This document shows positions 1 to 7,726 of a stretch of DNA of 22,064 nt, piece after piece. A program made the translations under genes and the position numbers. The notes under the pieces were generated by a model. That model saw only the letters and a program-made list of their open reading frames with translations, was not told the DNA's origin and searched no databases. Position 1 is the stretch's first letter, and every line of letters begins with the position of its first letter. This DNA comes from OFTM382 sp964352615 (GTDB taxonomy: Bacteria; Planctomycetota; Phycisphaerae; Phycisphaerales; UBA1924), in assembly GCA_964352615.1 (NCBI GenBank), contig CAYGSG010000045.1, positions 1-22,064 of the forward strand, in the 5' to 3' direction.

Positions 1-4
1 CCCC

Positions 5-760
5 ATGCGCACACCCACCGTCGGCGGCAACTGGAAGATGAACACCAACGCAGCCTCGGCTCGCTCACTCGCGGCTGAGGTCGCGGCAAGCTGCAAGGGC
101 ACGAAGGCCGAGGTCACGGTCTTTGTGCCGTTCCCGTATCTGGCACTTGCTGCGGAGGCGCTGACGGGCTCGGCGGTTCGGCTCGGGGCGCAGGACGGCT
201 ACCACCAGCCGGACGGGGCGTTCACGGGCGAGGTGTCGCTGGCGATGCTCGCCGACTGCGGCGTGGGCACGCTGCTGGTGGGCCACTCGGAACGCCGGCA
301 CGTCATCGGCGAAGCCGACAGCCTGATCAACGCCAAGGTGCTCGCTGGGCTCGAAGCCGGGCTGGAGGTCGTGCTGTGCGTGGGCGAGACGCTCGAACAG
401 CGCGAGCGCAGCCAGACGGACGCGATCAACGCGGGCCAGCTGGCTCTTGGATTGGCCGGGGTGAGCGCCGAGCAGATGAGCCGGGTGACGGTTGCGTACG
501 AGCCGGTCTGGGCGATCGGCACGGGCAAGACCGCCAGCGCCCAGGACGCTCAGGACGCCCATAAGGCGATTCGGGCGATGGTCGCGGGCGTGCTGTTTGA
601 TGGCCAGGTGGCCCAGGGGCTGCGTATCCAGTACGGCGGGTCGGTCAAGCCAGCCAACGCAGAGGAGCTGTTCGGCCAGCCGGACATCGACGGCGGGCTG
701 ATCGGCGGGGCGAGCCTGAAGGCAGCGGACTTTGCGGCGATCGTGGCCGCGGCGGGCTGA
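5..760 (+). CDS. tpiA: triosephosphate isomerase
   Basis: Triosephosphate isomerase interconverts dihydroxyacetone phosphate and glyceraldehyde 3-phosphate in glycolysis and gluconeogenesis, in the cytoplasm. The 251-residue product has the family's usual length for a TIM barrel. All hallmark motifs are visible: GNWKMN with substrate-binding Lys11, GHSERR with catalytic His94, YEPVWAIGTGKTA with catalytic Glu166 followed by the flexible loop 6, and the phosphate-binding GGSVKPANA and GGLIGGASL near the C terminus. The ATG lies only four bases from the window edge, so its ribosome-binding site and any upstream gene cannot be seen, but the protein begins where the family normally does. secG follows 183 bases downstream on the same strand; tpiA-secG adjacency is common in bacteria, so cotranscription is plausible. 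I see nothing unusual in the protein. Confidence 0.98.
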   Translation: MRTPTVGGNWKMNTNAASARSLAAEVAASCKGTKAEVTVFVPFPYLALAAEALTGSAVRLGAQDGYHQPDGAFTGEVSLAMLADCGVGTLLVGHSERRHVIGEADSLINAKVLAGLEAGLEVVLCVGETLEQRERSQTDAINAGQLALGLAGVSAEQMSRVTVAYEPVWAIGTGKTASAQDAQDAHKAIRAMVAGVLFDGQVAQGLRIQYGGSVKPANAEELFGQPDIDGGLIGGASLKAADFAAIVAAAG

Positions 761-943
761 GGCGAGGCCCGCAGGCTGGCGGGGTGCGCCTAGAGTCGTG
801 GCCCGCGAGGCTGGCGGTCGATCGGCTGGCTTTGGGCCTGTTCCAGGCGGGAAAGCAAGAACGGCGAGAGCAATCCGAACGAGCTGATTCGGCCTGACTG
901 ATTTGGCCCCAGACAGTGAGTTCGGCGGAGCACGGAGCGTCTG

Positions 944-1477
944 ATGAGCATGGCGACGTTGGCAATGGCAGCATGGATTCCCGGTCTCATGATCGGCCTG
1001 TTTCTGCTGATCTCGATCGTGCTCATTCTTGTGGTGCTGATCCAACGCCCGCAGGGCGGCGGGCTCGGCGGGGCTTTCGGCGCAGGCGGCTCGGGCGAGA
1101 CCACCTTCGGTGCCAAGACCGGCGACGCGCTGACCATCGCGACGGTCACGGTGTTTGTGCTCTGGCTGTGCCTGGCGGTGGGCCTTGTGTTCGCCACCCG
1201 GCCCGATCCCAACTTCGTGGCTCCGACCACGACTGAGGCTTCCGCCCCCGAGGGCGCTGAGGGCGAGGCCGTGCCCACGGCTGAGCTGCCGGCTGAGACG
1301 CCCGCTGGCGTGGTCGAGCCTTCGGCGGACGAGCCACCCGCTGAGACGGTCCCGGCTGAGACTCCACCGGCCCAAGACCCCGTGGCCGACCCCGCGACAG
1401 AACCGGCAGGCGAGCCGGCGACTGATCCGGCGACCGATCCGGCGACCGAGCCGGCCGCCCCGCCGCCCGGGTTCTAA
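944..1477 (+). CDS. secG: preprotein translocase subunit SecG with long acidic/Pro-Ala-Thr tail
   Basis: SecG is the small accessory membrane subunit of the SecYEG protein-export channel. The core is typical: TM1 at about residues 11-34, the conserved cytoplasmic segment LIQRPQGGGLGGAFGAGG with the following TTFGAKT at about 32-59, and TM2 at about 62-84. A GGAG at 934-937, six bases before the ATG, supports the start. The protein is 177 residues, whereas many SecG proteins are about 75-110. The excess is a low-complexity tail (about residues 92-177) rich in Pro, Ala, Thr and Glu/Asp that ends in repeated PATDPATEPA-type units, encoded by near-perfect 12-base repeats at about 1410-1456. The tail is probably disordered. 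With two TMs, both termini should lie on the same side of the membrane, periplasmic in the E. coli topology. Family assignment is firm; any role for the tail is unknown. Confidence 0.93.
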   Translation: MSMATLAMAAWIPGLMIGLFLLISIVLILVVLIQRPQGGGLGGAFGAGGSGETTFGAKTGDALTIATVTVFVLWLCLAVGLVFATRPDPNFVAPTTTEASAPEGAEGEAVPTAELPAETPAGVVEPSADEPPAETVPAETPPAQDPVADPATEPAGEPATDPATDPATEPAAPPPGF

Positions 1478-1593
1478 GCCCATCGGCTGGCGAGGCCTTC
1501 TCATCAAGACGATGACTGCTAGGCCGTGCCCGCTATCGGCGTGCGCGGTAGACTGCCCGTTCTGGGGTGCTTCGCTCCGGGTTTCCACTGGCT

Positions 1594-1598
1594 GAGGA
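1594..1598 (+). promoter_or_regulatory. ribosome binding site that decides a GTG start for yicC
   Basis: GAGGA lies seven bases before a GTG at 1606. This favours the GTG start, whose product begins (M)IRSMTGFGEA exactly as YicC proteins normally do, over an in-frame upstream ATG at 1567 that would add 13 residues with no family similarity. Confidence 0.75.
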
Positions 1599-1605
1599 TT
1601 ATCGC

Positions 1606-2496
1606 GTGATTCGTAGCATGACCGGCTTCGGCGAAGCCTCCGCATCTCAAGAGGGCGTTCACTTCTCGGTCGAGCTGCGGTCGCTGAACAACAAGTACTT
1701 TAAGGCCTCGATCCGGCTGCCCGAGCATCTTCAGGTGCTCGAGGCCGAGCTTGAGAGCGCCCTTCGCCGGCGGATCACGCGGGGCACGGTCACGCTGACG
1801 GCGAGTTCGACCGACACCTCGGCGTCGGCGGCGATGGACATCAACCACCACGCGCTGGACCGCTACGTCGAGCAGCTCCGCAAGGTCGGAGCGGTGGCCA
1901 AGGGCGAACTGACGATCGACGTGGGCACGCTGCTCGAGCTGCCGGGCGTGCTTCAGCACCGGGTCGATGAGGAGGCCCGGTTGCAGCGTGCGCGCGGCGT
2001 GCTGAGCCAGCTCACCGAGACCGCGTGCGAGCACCTGCTGTCGATGCGACGCCGCGAGGGCTCGCTGCTGGTGGAAGAACTGGAATCGCACCGCGACGCG
2101 ATCAGCGAACGCCTCGTCAAAATCCAAAAGCTCGCGCCCACCGTCGTCACGCAGTACGAGCGTCGGCTCCGCGAGCGCATCAAGCAGATGATGATCGAGG
2201 CGCAGTTGAAGCTCGAACCCGCGGACATGATCCGCGAGCTGGCGATCCACGCCGAGAAGACGGACATCGCCGAGGAGGTCTCGCGCCTCCGAGGACACAT
2301 CGACCAGTTCACCGATCTGATCTCCAACGGCGATGGCCAGCCCGTTGGCCGCACGCTGGACTTTCTGGCTCAGGAGATGCTGCGAGAGGCGAACACGATA
2401 GCGAGCAAGAGCCCCGATGAGCAGATTTCACGGCTGATCGTGGAGGTCAAAGGCGTGATCGACCGGATCAAGGAACAGGTCCAGAACGTCGAGTGA
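1606..2496 (+). CDS. yicC: YicC/YloC family endoribonuclease
   Basis: The product (296 residues from the GTG start) belongs to the YicC/YloC family, whose members are reported endoribonucleases. The N-terminal domain opens with the family signature IRSMTGFGEA and continues with the SVELRSLNNKYFKASIRLP segment. The C-terminal DUF1732 domain has EEVSRLRGHIDQF and then GRTLDFLAQEMLREANTI-SK, ending in VKGVIDRIKEQVQNVE. Length matches the usual 290 or so residues. The family acts in the cytoplasm on RNA. In many bacteria yicC sits beside gmk; here it is followed instead by an APH-like kinase whose GTG start overlaps the yicC stop by four bases (GTGA), implying translational coupling. secG ends 128 bases upstream on the same strand. 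The family assignment is very secure; the RNA substrate in this organism is unknown. Confidence 0.95.
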   Translation: MIRSMTGFGEASASQEGVHFSVELRSLNNKYFKASIRLPEHLQVLEAELESALRRRITRGTVTLTASSTDTSASAAMDINHHALDRYVEQLRKVGAVAKGELTIDVGTLLELPGVLQHRVDEEARLQRARGVLSQLTETACEHLLSMRRREGSLLVEELESHRDAISERLVKIQKLAPTVVTQYERRLRERIKQMMIEAQLKLEPADMIRELAIHAEKTDIAEEVSRLRGHIDQFTDLISNGDGQPVGRTLDFLAQEMLREANTIASKSPDEQISRLIVEVKGVIDRIKEQVQNVE

Positions 2497-3539
2497 GGCC
2501 GGCCATCAGCTCAGCCGCATCAAAGCCCCGCCCCGCCGCTTCGCCAGCTAGCACGAAGCAGGGCGTCTCGGTCGGCGAAGCGACGGTTGTGGCTTCACGC
2601 TACGAACTCGCTGCGATCAAGGCGGTGCGTGCACTGCCCGGCGGCCAAGCCGCGAGGCTCGACACCGCGCACGGCTCGCTGCTGCTCAAGCGCAGGCCCG
2701 CCATCAAACGCGAGAGGCTGAGAGCGTGCCACGAGGTGGTCGCTCAGTTGGAAGCTGCGGAGCTGCCTGTCGCGCCGCCGGTGGCTGCACGCGACGGCGC
2801 GGCGTTCGTCGTCCTCGGCGAGTGGGTGTACGACCTCGCGCCGTGGATCGAAGGCGACCGGTTTGATGAGAGCGCGGAGCAAGCCGGGACTTCGGGCCGG
2901 GCGATGGCGAGGCTGCACGCGGCGCTGCGCAAGCTCGCTGTGCCAGTTGCGCTCGATTCGCACGCAGCGTTTGTACCGGCGCTCGCCGAGGCGATGCGCG
3001 CGCACTCGGCAGCAGGAAAGGCAGCCGCGGATCTGTACGAGGCTGCGTGGAGCGAGCTTGGGTCGCTGGGGTTCGAGCAGTGGCCGGTGCAGATGGTCCA
3101 CGGCGACTGGCACCGGGGCAACGTGCTGTTCGATCCGAAGGGCGGCGTGAAGGCGATGCTCGACTTCGACGAGTTGGGCCTTGCGCCGGTCGCTGCGGAG
3201 TTGGCGAGCGGCGGCGTGCAATTCGCCACCCGCACCACTGGCGGGCCTGCGAGCGGCTGGCCGACCGAGACAGACCTCGACCGATTGGGAGCTTTCTTTG
3301 CGGGGTACCGCTGGCACAAGTCGGGCTGGGGCGTGCTGGCGAGGCGGTTCAGGCTGGCCGAGGGGCCGTCGCGAGGGATCGCGGCCTTGATGGCCCAGTC
3401 GCTGCTGGCCCAGGGAGCCGAGCTGGCGCTGCCCGCCGGGCCATCGCAAGCGAGTACGGACCTGCTGGCGATGGTGACCCGCAAGGCCCGCTGGCTGATC
3501 GATCGGCGGGAAGAAATTGCGGTTTTGGCCCGAGACTGA
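2493..3539 (+). CDS. APH/ChoK-like phosphotransferase family protein
   Basis: The 348-residue product has the C-lobe signature of aminoglycoside-phosphotransferase-fold kinases (APH, choline kinase, homoserine kinase II). VHGDWHRGNVLFD at residues 202-214 supplies the catalytic Asp205 and metal-binding Asn210, and AMLDFDELG at about 221-229 supplies the second metal-binding Asp. The N-lobe contains GSLLLKRRP near residues 61-69, where the ATP-binding lysine would lie. The family phosphorylates small hydroxylated metabolites with ATP; the substrate here cannot be told, and nothing points to antibiotic resistance. The assumed GTG start overlaps the yicC TGA by four bases. About 30 low-complexity residues (Ala/Ser/Pro/Lys) precede the recognisable domain, so a later GTG start, for example near residue 33, is possible. 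The family-level call is good; the specific function is unknown. Confidence 0.85.
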   Translation: MRPAISSAASKPRPAASPASTKQGVSVGEATVVASRYELAAIKAVRALPGGQAARLDTAHGSLLLKRRPAIKRERLRACHEVVAQLEAAELPVAPPVAARDGAAFVVLGEWVYDLAPWIEGDRFDESAEQAGTSGRAMARLHAALRKLAVPVALDSHAAFVPALAEAMRAHSAAGKAAADLYEAAWSELGSLGFEQWPVQMVHGDWHRGNVLFDPKGGVKAMLDFDELGLAPVAAELASGGVQFATRTTGGPASGWPTETDLDRLGAFFAGYRWHKSGWGVLARRFRLAEGPSRGIAALMAQSLLAQGAELALPAGPSQASTDLLAMVTRKARWLIDRREEIAVLARD

Positions 3540-3616
3540 CCCCGTCCTGGAGGCCCTATTCGCGTGCTTGGCGGATGGCTCTTGATTCGCAACGCCAAAT
3601 GATGAACACTGGTGGC

Positions 3617-4648
3617 ATGGCCCATCCACGGATACTGCTCGCTGCGGCCGTCTCGATCGCCCTGTTCTCCCCGCTCGCTGCGGCTCAAACCGAGCGGGAC
3701 GCGACCGTGCGGGCGCTGGTCGACAAGCTGGACTCCGACGACTACGCCCAGCGGAAGATCGCCACGTCGTCATTGAGCAGCATGGAGGACTTCGACCGAG
3801 CGGCCCTCGCCGATGTGCTCGCTGGCGACGGTCTGTCGTTCGAGCAGCGCGAGCGGCTCGAGGGCATCGCGCTGACGATGTTCCAGCGCGAGCCGCGCGC
3901 GGGACTTGGTGTGCAGTTCGACCTGCAGCGTGAGGTCATGGGCGCTGCCATCTCACGCGCTATCGATGGGTTCGACGCGGCCCGTGTTCTCCAGCCGCAA
4001 GACGTGGTGGTCGCGGTGGATGGCCAGCGGATCGGCGGTCAAAGCGACCTGCGGTTTGCGATAATCTCTCGCGCGCCCGGCGAGACGCTGCCGCTGACAA
4101 TCGTGCGCGACGGCGAAGAACTTGAAGTGGCACCCGTGCTGGGTGATTACCGCATGCTTGGCAGCGCGGCGCCGCTCAGGGTCACCGACCTGCTGATCGC
4201 GTGGCGGATGTGGCTCGATCGCCTCGGCATGAGTGACGGCGCCGAACCGACGATCGATGCCCGTACCGACACCCGCTCGATGTGGGCGGGCCGACCGCCC
4301 GAGCCGGCGCGTGCCACGCTGGGCGGCAGCGTGCGCGATCTTTCGAGCTACACGGGCGTGCGCCGGGCCGCGGGCATCAATCCCAACATGGCCAACATGC
4401 AGGTGCGTGTCTTTCAGAACGGCATCGAGATCGACCCGCAGACGGGCCAGATCCGCGACCCGGCGCGCATCCGCGCGGAACTGATCGATGAGCGGATGGC
4501 GTTGCTCGAGGTGCGAATCGGCATCACCGCCGAGGCGCTGCAAACCGCCGAGCCCGAGCGCAGGGCCGAGCTGGAAGCGGAGATTACCAAGCTCAAGACG
4601 GAGCTTGAGACCTGGCAACGGCAGCGCTTGCAAGTCGCCGAGCCCTGA
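3617..4648 (+). CDS. exported PDZ-domain protein
   Basis: The product (343 residues from the ATG at 3617) begins with a clear signal peptide: MAHPR, a hydrophobic core, then PLAAAQ with cleavage probable after AAAQ or AAA near residue 24. Residues about 25-90 are helical and resemble a single HEAT-like unit (RALVDKLDSDDYAQRKIATSSL). Residues about 95-178 form a PDZ domain with GLGVQF at the carboxylate-binding loop and VLQPQDVVVAVDGQRIGG. Residues about 285-340 are charged and heptad-like, a likely coiled coil. No protease domain is present, so it is probably a periplasmic or membrane-associated scaffold or regulator. In-frame ATGs also occur at 3575, 3599 and 3602, and no ribosome site clearly chooses among them. 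The open frame runs upstream to 3047 but that part is shadow of the preceding kinase gene. It converges on the GH35 gene. Confidence 0.8.
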   Translation: MAHPRILLAAAVSIALFSPLAAAQTERDATVRALVDKLDSDDYAQRKIATSSLSSMEDFDRAALADVLAGDGLSFEQRERLEGIALTMFQREPRAGLGVQFDLQREVMGAAISRAIDGFDAARVLQPQDVVVAVDGQRIGGQSDLRFAIISRAPGETLPLTIVRDGEELEVAPVLGDYRMLGSAAPLRVTDLLIAWRMWLDRLGMSDGAEPTIDARTDTRSMWAGRPPEPARATLGGSVRDLSSYTGVRRAAGINPNMANMQVRVFQNGIEIDPQTGQIRDPARIRAELIDERMALLEVRIGITAEALQTAEPERRAELEAEITKLKTELETWQRQRLQVAEP

Positions 4649-4700
4649 TGCCGCTGAGCCCTGATACTGCCAAGCCTTGATACTGCCAAGCCTGGATACC
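4636..4700. repeat. degenerate short tandem repeats at the 3' end of the PDZ gene
   Basis: Starting in the last codons of the PDZ gene there are several degraded copies of a 16-19 base unit of the type GAGCCCTGATACTGCC. The cleanest part is two exact 16-base copies, TGATACTGCCAAGCCT, at 4662-4677 and 4678-4693. The flanking copies have drifted. The array overlaps the stop codon and fills most of the junction with the convergent GH35 gene. Confidence 0.75.
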
Positions 4701-4708
4701 AAGACTCG

Positions 4709-4722
4709 CCGGGCAGTCCCGG
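4709..4722. terminator. weak hairpin between convergent genes
   Basis: CCGGG-CAGT-CCCGG forms a five-base-pair stem with a four-base loop between two convergent coding regions. There is no T tract on either strand, so this is at best a weak bidirectional terminator or a boundary for 3' ends. Confidence 0.25.
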
Positions 4723-4735
4723 GCTCAGCACGCTC

Positions 4736-4757
4736 CTTGCTTGGATCTTGCTTGGAT
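4736..4757. repeat. 11-base direct repeat, two exact copies
   Basis: CTTGCTTGGAT occurs twice in direct succession (4736-4746 and 4747-4757) and touches the last base of the GH35 stop codon. Together with the 16-base repeats just to the left it makes this junction unusually repetitive. Confidence 0.75.
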
Positions 4758-7507
4758 CAGCGAACGCCGAGCGGGTGATCGCCGAACACCACTTTGATCT
4801 TGGACGGGCTGCCGCCGTGCTCATCGAAGAGCGTGAGCTCGTTGGGCTTGGCGCGGTCGAGCCACGGCTCGGGCAGGTAGTAGAGGGTTTGCGGCGGGAC
4901 GGCTGTGCCGTCGGCGGTCGCGACCCAGTAACGTCCCACGTTGTGCCCGTTGAGCAGTATCTGCCCCTTGGTCATGCCGGTGAGATCGATGAACATCGCC
5001 CGCGATGTTTCGGGCGCTGCGAACTTGGTGCGCCACCACACGGGCGTTCCCGGAAGCTCTTTTATCTCGGCCTGCGCCTTGGACTCGGTCTTGAACGCGG
5101 TTGGCGCTGGCGGCTCCCACTTGGCAAACGCCCAGTCGGCCTTCTCGCTGATCGCGTTGGTGCCCTCGTCGATGGTCATCGAGGCCGACAACTGCGAGAG
5201 AGCGTCCTTGACCTGGTCCTCGGCGATCGTGTCCGCAGCGAACGCGATTTGCAGCGTGTTGTTGCCGCGGTTGAGTTCTTCCTGGTCCAGCACGATTCGA
5301 TCAAAGCCTGAGCGATCGAACACGCGGATGATCTTGCCGTTGAGAATGAGCACCGCTGGGGCGATGAACTCGTTGACGGTGAGGACAAGCGGGGACTTCT
5401 TGCGGTGCACGAAGCTCCACGTCGCACGCAGCGGATGGGTCACGTCGCCCTCGCGCGTCTCCCACATGGGCTCGTAGCCCGCGAGCAAATCAAGCGGGGC
5501 TTCTTCTACAAGGCTCATGCGGCCGGCCTTGAACGCTCCGCGTTCGTACAGATGCCCGTACAGCCCCTTGCGGTCGCCCAGGTGCGCGCCGCTCGAGTAC
5601 CGACCCAGGTTGTCAACCAAAAGGACGAGATTGGTCGAGGTCTTCTTGAACGGCACGGTCAGCCCGTCGTCGGCGCCGGGGCCGTGGCCCGAGATGCCGA
5701 CGGGCTCGCCATCGAGGTACCCGGTGAGGCGATCGCCCGAGTGCGGGGCCATGAGCTTGGGCCGTTTGGCGGCAGGGTTTTTGAAGGCCAGCCGGTACCA
5801 GCCGTAGCCGTAGGCAGCGCCGAGTTCGGTGAGCGTCGCCGGCCCCTTGATGCGTGCGAAGCGCGGACTCTCGCCGGTGACGTGCGGCAACGCGTTGGCG
5901 GCCTTCCACTCGCTGAGTTCGACCTTGGGTGCCGCAGCGGGCAGCTTGCGTTTGAGCTTGGTGATGGTGCCGCCGGGCTCGATGCACACGGCATCCTTGC
6001 TCGCAGCGATCGGCTCGCCCTCGGCATTCACGCCGTGCACGTGGACGTACACCTTGTCGCCGAACGGGTAGGTACGCTCGAACTGGGCCTCGTTGCAGAG
6101 CACCACGGTCACGCCCTCGTGGCGAAGGACCGCGGGCAGTTTTTCTTTGGCGGCGGGTGCTTGCAGATCAATCGGCGAGCTGTTCACCGAGATCGTGCCC
6201 CACGAGCCCTCCGGCCCCACGACCAGCAGCATCTCGCCCTGACCAGCGACCACGCTGAACGTGGAGTAATCGAGCCTTGACCGGCCGTTGAGGTGGGTGT
6301 TCATCAGCACCCACGAGACCGGGCACTTGCCAGCGGGCACGAGCAACGGCTGGCCGTCGGGCATGAGCAGCTCGGCGTCGTTCCACATGCCCTTCTTGGC
6401 CTCGGCGTGGAACACGAACGCGACGCTGCCCTGCGAACCGCTGAGGTGCACCACCGCGCCCGTCGAGGGACTGGGTCGCGAGACGACGTGCGCGTTTTCA
6501 GGGTCGGCATTGGCGAGCACGCGGGCAAAGCCGTTGGCGAACGAAGCGACGCGGCGCACCGCCGAGAAACGGTCGCCCGTGGTGCCGCCTTCGGTCAGCG
6601 GGGCGCCCTGATCGTTCGAGGTGGTGACGAACGATCGGCCATCGAAGGGTGCGCGCCCGCCGAAGAACTCGAAGTTGGTCCCGCCGCAGAAGGGGGTCAC
6701 GACGAACTGCCCGCCGCCAGCGAGCACCTCGGCCATGGTCCGCGTGACGGCGCCCGGCTCGATCGGGTCGGGCCGTGCCCGGTTCCACAGATCGGGCTGA
6801 CCGATGCGGAGGTCGGCGACCAGACGCGGGTGCTTGGGGGCGACCTTGCCGAGCTGCCGCATGATCGCGAGCATGTCCTCGCTGCCGCTCCATGCTTCGA
6901 TCTCGCCCTCGATGCTCTGCCACAGGTTGTTGATGTTGATGACGGGCACGGTCAGGCCCGACTCTCGGAAGTACCGGCTGATCTCGCCAAGGTAGCGTTT
7001 GGCCAGCTCGGGCTTGCCGCACGTCCAGTGATGCTCGTTCTGAATCAGTACGATCGGTCCGCCGCCCGAGCTGACGGCCTGCAAGTCTTTGACCTGACCG
7101 GCGACGGCAGAGATGAACTTGCTGGTGGCTTCGAGGAACGGCGCGTTAGCGGTTCGCAGTTCCACGCCGGGCGTGAGCTGGAGCCAGGCCGGGATGCCGC
7201 CCAGGTCCCATGAGCTGCCGATGAACGGGCCCATGCGCAGGATGCATCGCAAGCCGGCTTGATGGATGAGCTTGATGAAGTGCCGAAGGTCGTAATCGCC
7301 CGTGAACTCGAAATGCCCGGGCCTTGGTTCGTGGCAGTTCCAGAACACGGGGGTCTCGATGGTGTTGAGCCCGGCGAGTTTGGCTGCGTGGATTCGCTGG
7401 GCCCACAGCTCGCGCGGGACCCGCGCGTAGTGCAGCGAGCCGCCGACGATCCAGATCCTCTTGCCATCGACGAGAACGCTTCGACCATCAAACGTGACTG
7501 CGGGCAT
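4757..7507 (-). CDS. glycoside hydrolase family 35 (beta-galactosidase-like) protein
   Basis: The 916-residue product has a GH35 (beta/alpha)8 domain at about residues 1-320: GGSLHYARVPRELW, AGLNTIETPVFWNCHEP-PGHF, MGPFIGSSWDLGGIPAWL, GGPIVLIQNEHHW with Glu158 at the acid/base position, and GGTNFEFFGG. Later beta-sandwich modules end with the typical DLTGMTKGQILLNGHNVGRYW and LYYLPEPWL. GH35 enzymes release terminal beta-galactose. Two positions depart from the family: the nucleophile segment reads PRLVADLRIG, with Asp232 where Glu is expected, and the usual AEW is SSW at 98-100. No signal peptide is seen, suggesting a cytoplasmic location. The chosen ATG has GGAG five bases upstream; a start 14 codons earlier is open but has no family similarity. 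Family membership is firm, classical beta-galactosidase activity is doubtful. Confidence 0.88.
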   Translation of the reverse strand: MPAVTFDGRSVLVDGKRIWIVGGSLHYARVPRELWAQRIHAAKLAGLNTIETPVFWNCHEPRPGHFEFTGDYDLRHFIKLIHQAGLRCILRMGPFIGSSWDLGGIPAWLQLTPGVELRTANAPFLEATSKFISAVAGQVKDLQAVSSGGGPIVLIQNEHHWTCGKPELAKRYLGEISRYFRESGLTVPVININNLWQSIEGEIEAWSGSEDMLAIMRQLGKVAPKHPRLVADLRIGQPDLWNRARPDPIEPGAVTRTMAEVLAGGGQFVVTPFCGGTNFEFFGGRAPFDGRSFVTTSNDQGAPLTEGGTTGDRFSAVRRVASFANGFARVLANADPENAHVVSRPSPSTGAVVHLSGSQGSVAFVFHAEAKKGMWNDAELLMPDGQPLLVPAGKCPVSWVLMNTHLNGRSRLDYSTFSVVAGQGEMLLVVGPEGSWGTISVNSSPIDLQAPAAKEKLPAVLRHEGVTVVLCNEAQFERTYPFGDKVYVHVHGVNAEGEPIAASKDAVCIEPGGTITKLKRKLPAAAPKVELSEWKAANALPHVTGESPRFARIKGPATLTELGAAYGYGWYRLAFKNPAAKRPKLMAPHSGDRLTGYLDGEPVGISGHGPGADDGLTVPFKKTSTNLVLLVDNLGRYSSGAHLGDRKGLYGHLYERGAFKAGRMSLVEEAPLDLLAGYEPMWETREGDVTHPLRATWSFVHRKKSPLVLTVNEFIAPAVLILNGKIIRVFDRSGFDRIVLDQEELNRGNNTLQIAFAADTIAEDQVKDALSQLSASMTIDEGTNAISEKADWAFAKWEPPAPTAFKTESKAQAEIKELPGTPVWWRTKFAAPETSRAMFIDLTGMTKGQILLNGHNVGRYWVATADGTAVPPQTLYYLPEPWLDRAKPNELTLFDEHGGSPSKIKVVFGDHPLGVR

Positions 7508-7726
7508 CAAGACTCCAGCGGTTCGTGCGCGAGAAGCCGACGTGCGCACACGACAGCATTTCTCGCTCAGATAGGCACTTGCGAGGAAAGTCTGAACGTT
7601 AGGTGGGCACCCTCAAAATGGCAACGTCACACGCGTTTAGTCGTATACCCTGCCGCCCGGTTGTCGCCCGCAGTCGCGGCCCGGTCACGACCCATCCCCA
7701 GGCCCCCAACTGGACCCCAGCCGACC
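7508..7726. other. divergent intergenic region between the GH35 and TolC-like genes
   Basis: About 219 bases separate the two divergently transcribed genes, so promoters for both should lie here. The least GC-rich part is about 7615-7650, where TATACC at 7644-7649 is a poor -10 candidate with no good -35 partner. I see no inverted repeat that looks like an operator and no convincing Shine-Dalgarno before the TolC-like ATG. Confidence 0.4.
7513..7516 (-). promoter_or_regulatory. ribosome binding site for the GH35 gene
   Basis: On the minus strand GGAG is followed by five bases and the ATG at 7507, giving a protein that begins MPAVTFDGRSVLVDGKR. This decides against the longer open frame starting at 7549. 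Confidence 0.65.

Noticed and set aside
65..1645. Long minus-strand open frame (526 codons) opposite tpiA and secG
   Set aside because: It is Arg/His/Gly-rich, matches no family and mirrors strongly supported plus-strand genes; typical of GC-rich DNA where stops are rare.
3047..3616. N-terminal extension of the PDZ protein into the kinase gene
   Set aside because: The kinase frame there is well supported, and the signal peptide beginning at 3617 marks the true N terminus.
7578..7600. GAGGAAAGTC identical to the conserved region I core of RNase P RNA
   Set aside because: Only the ten-base match is present. The remaining RNase P motifs, including the ACAGAA region, are absent and the next gene starts too soon for a 350-base RNA.
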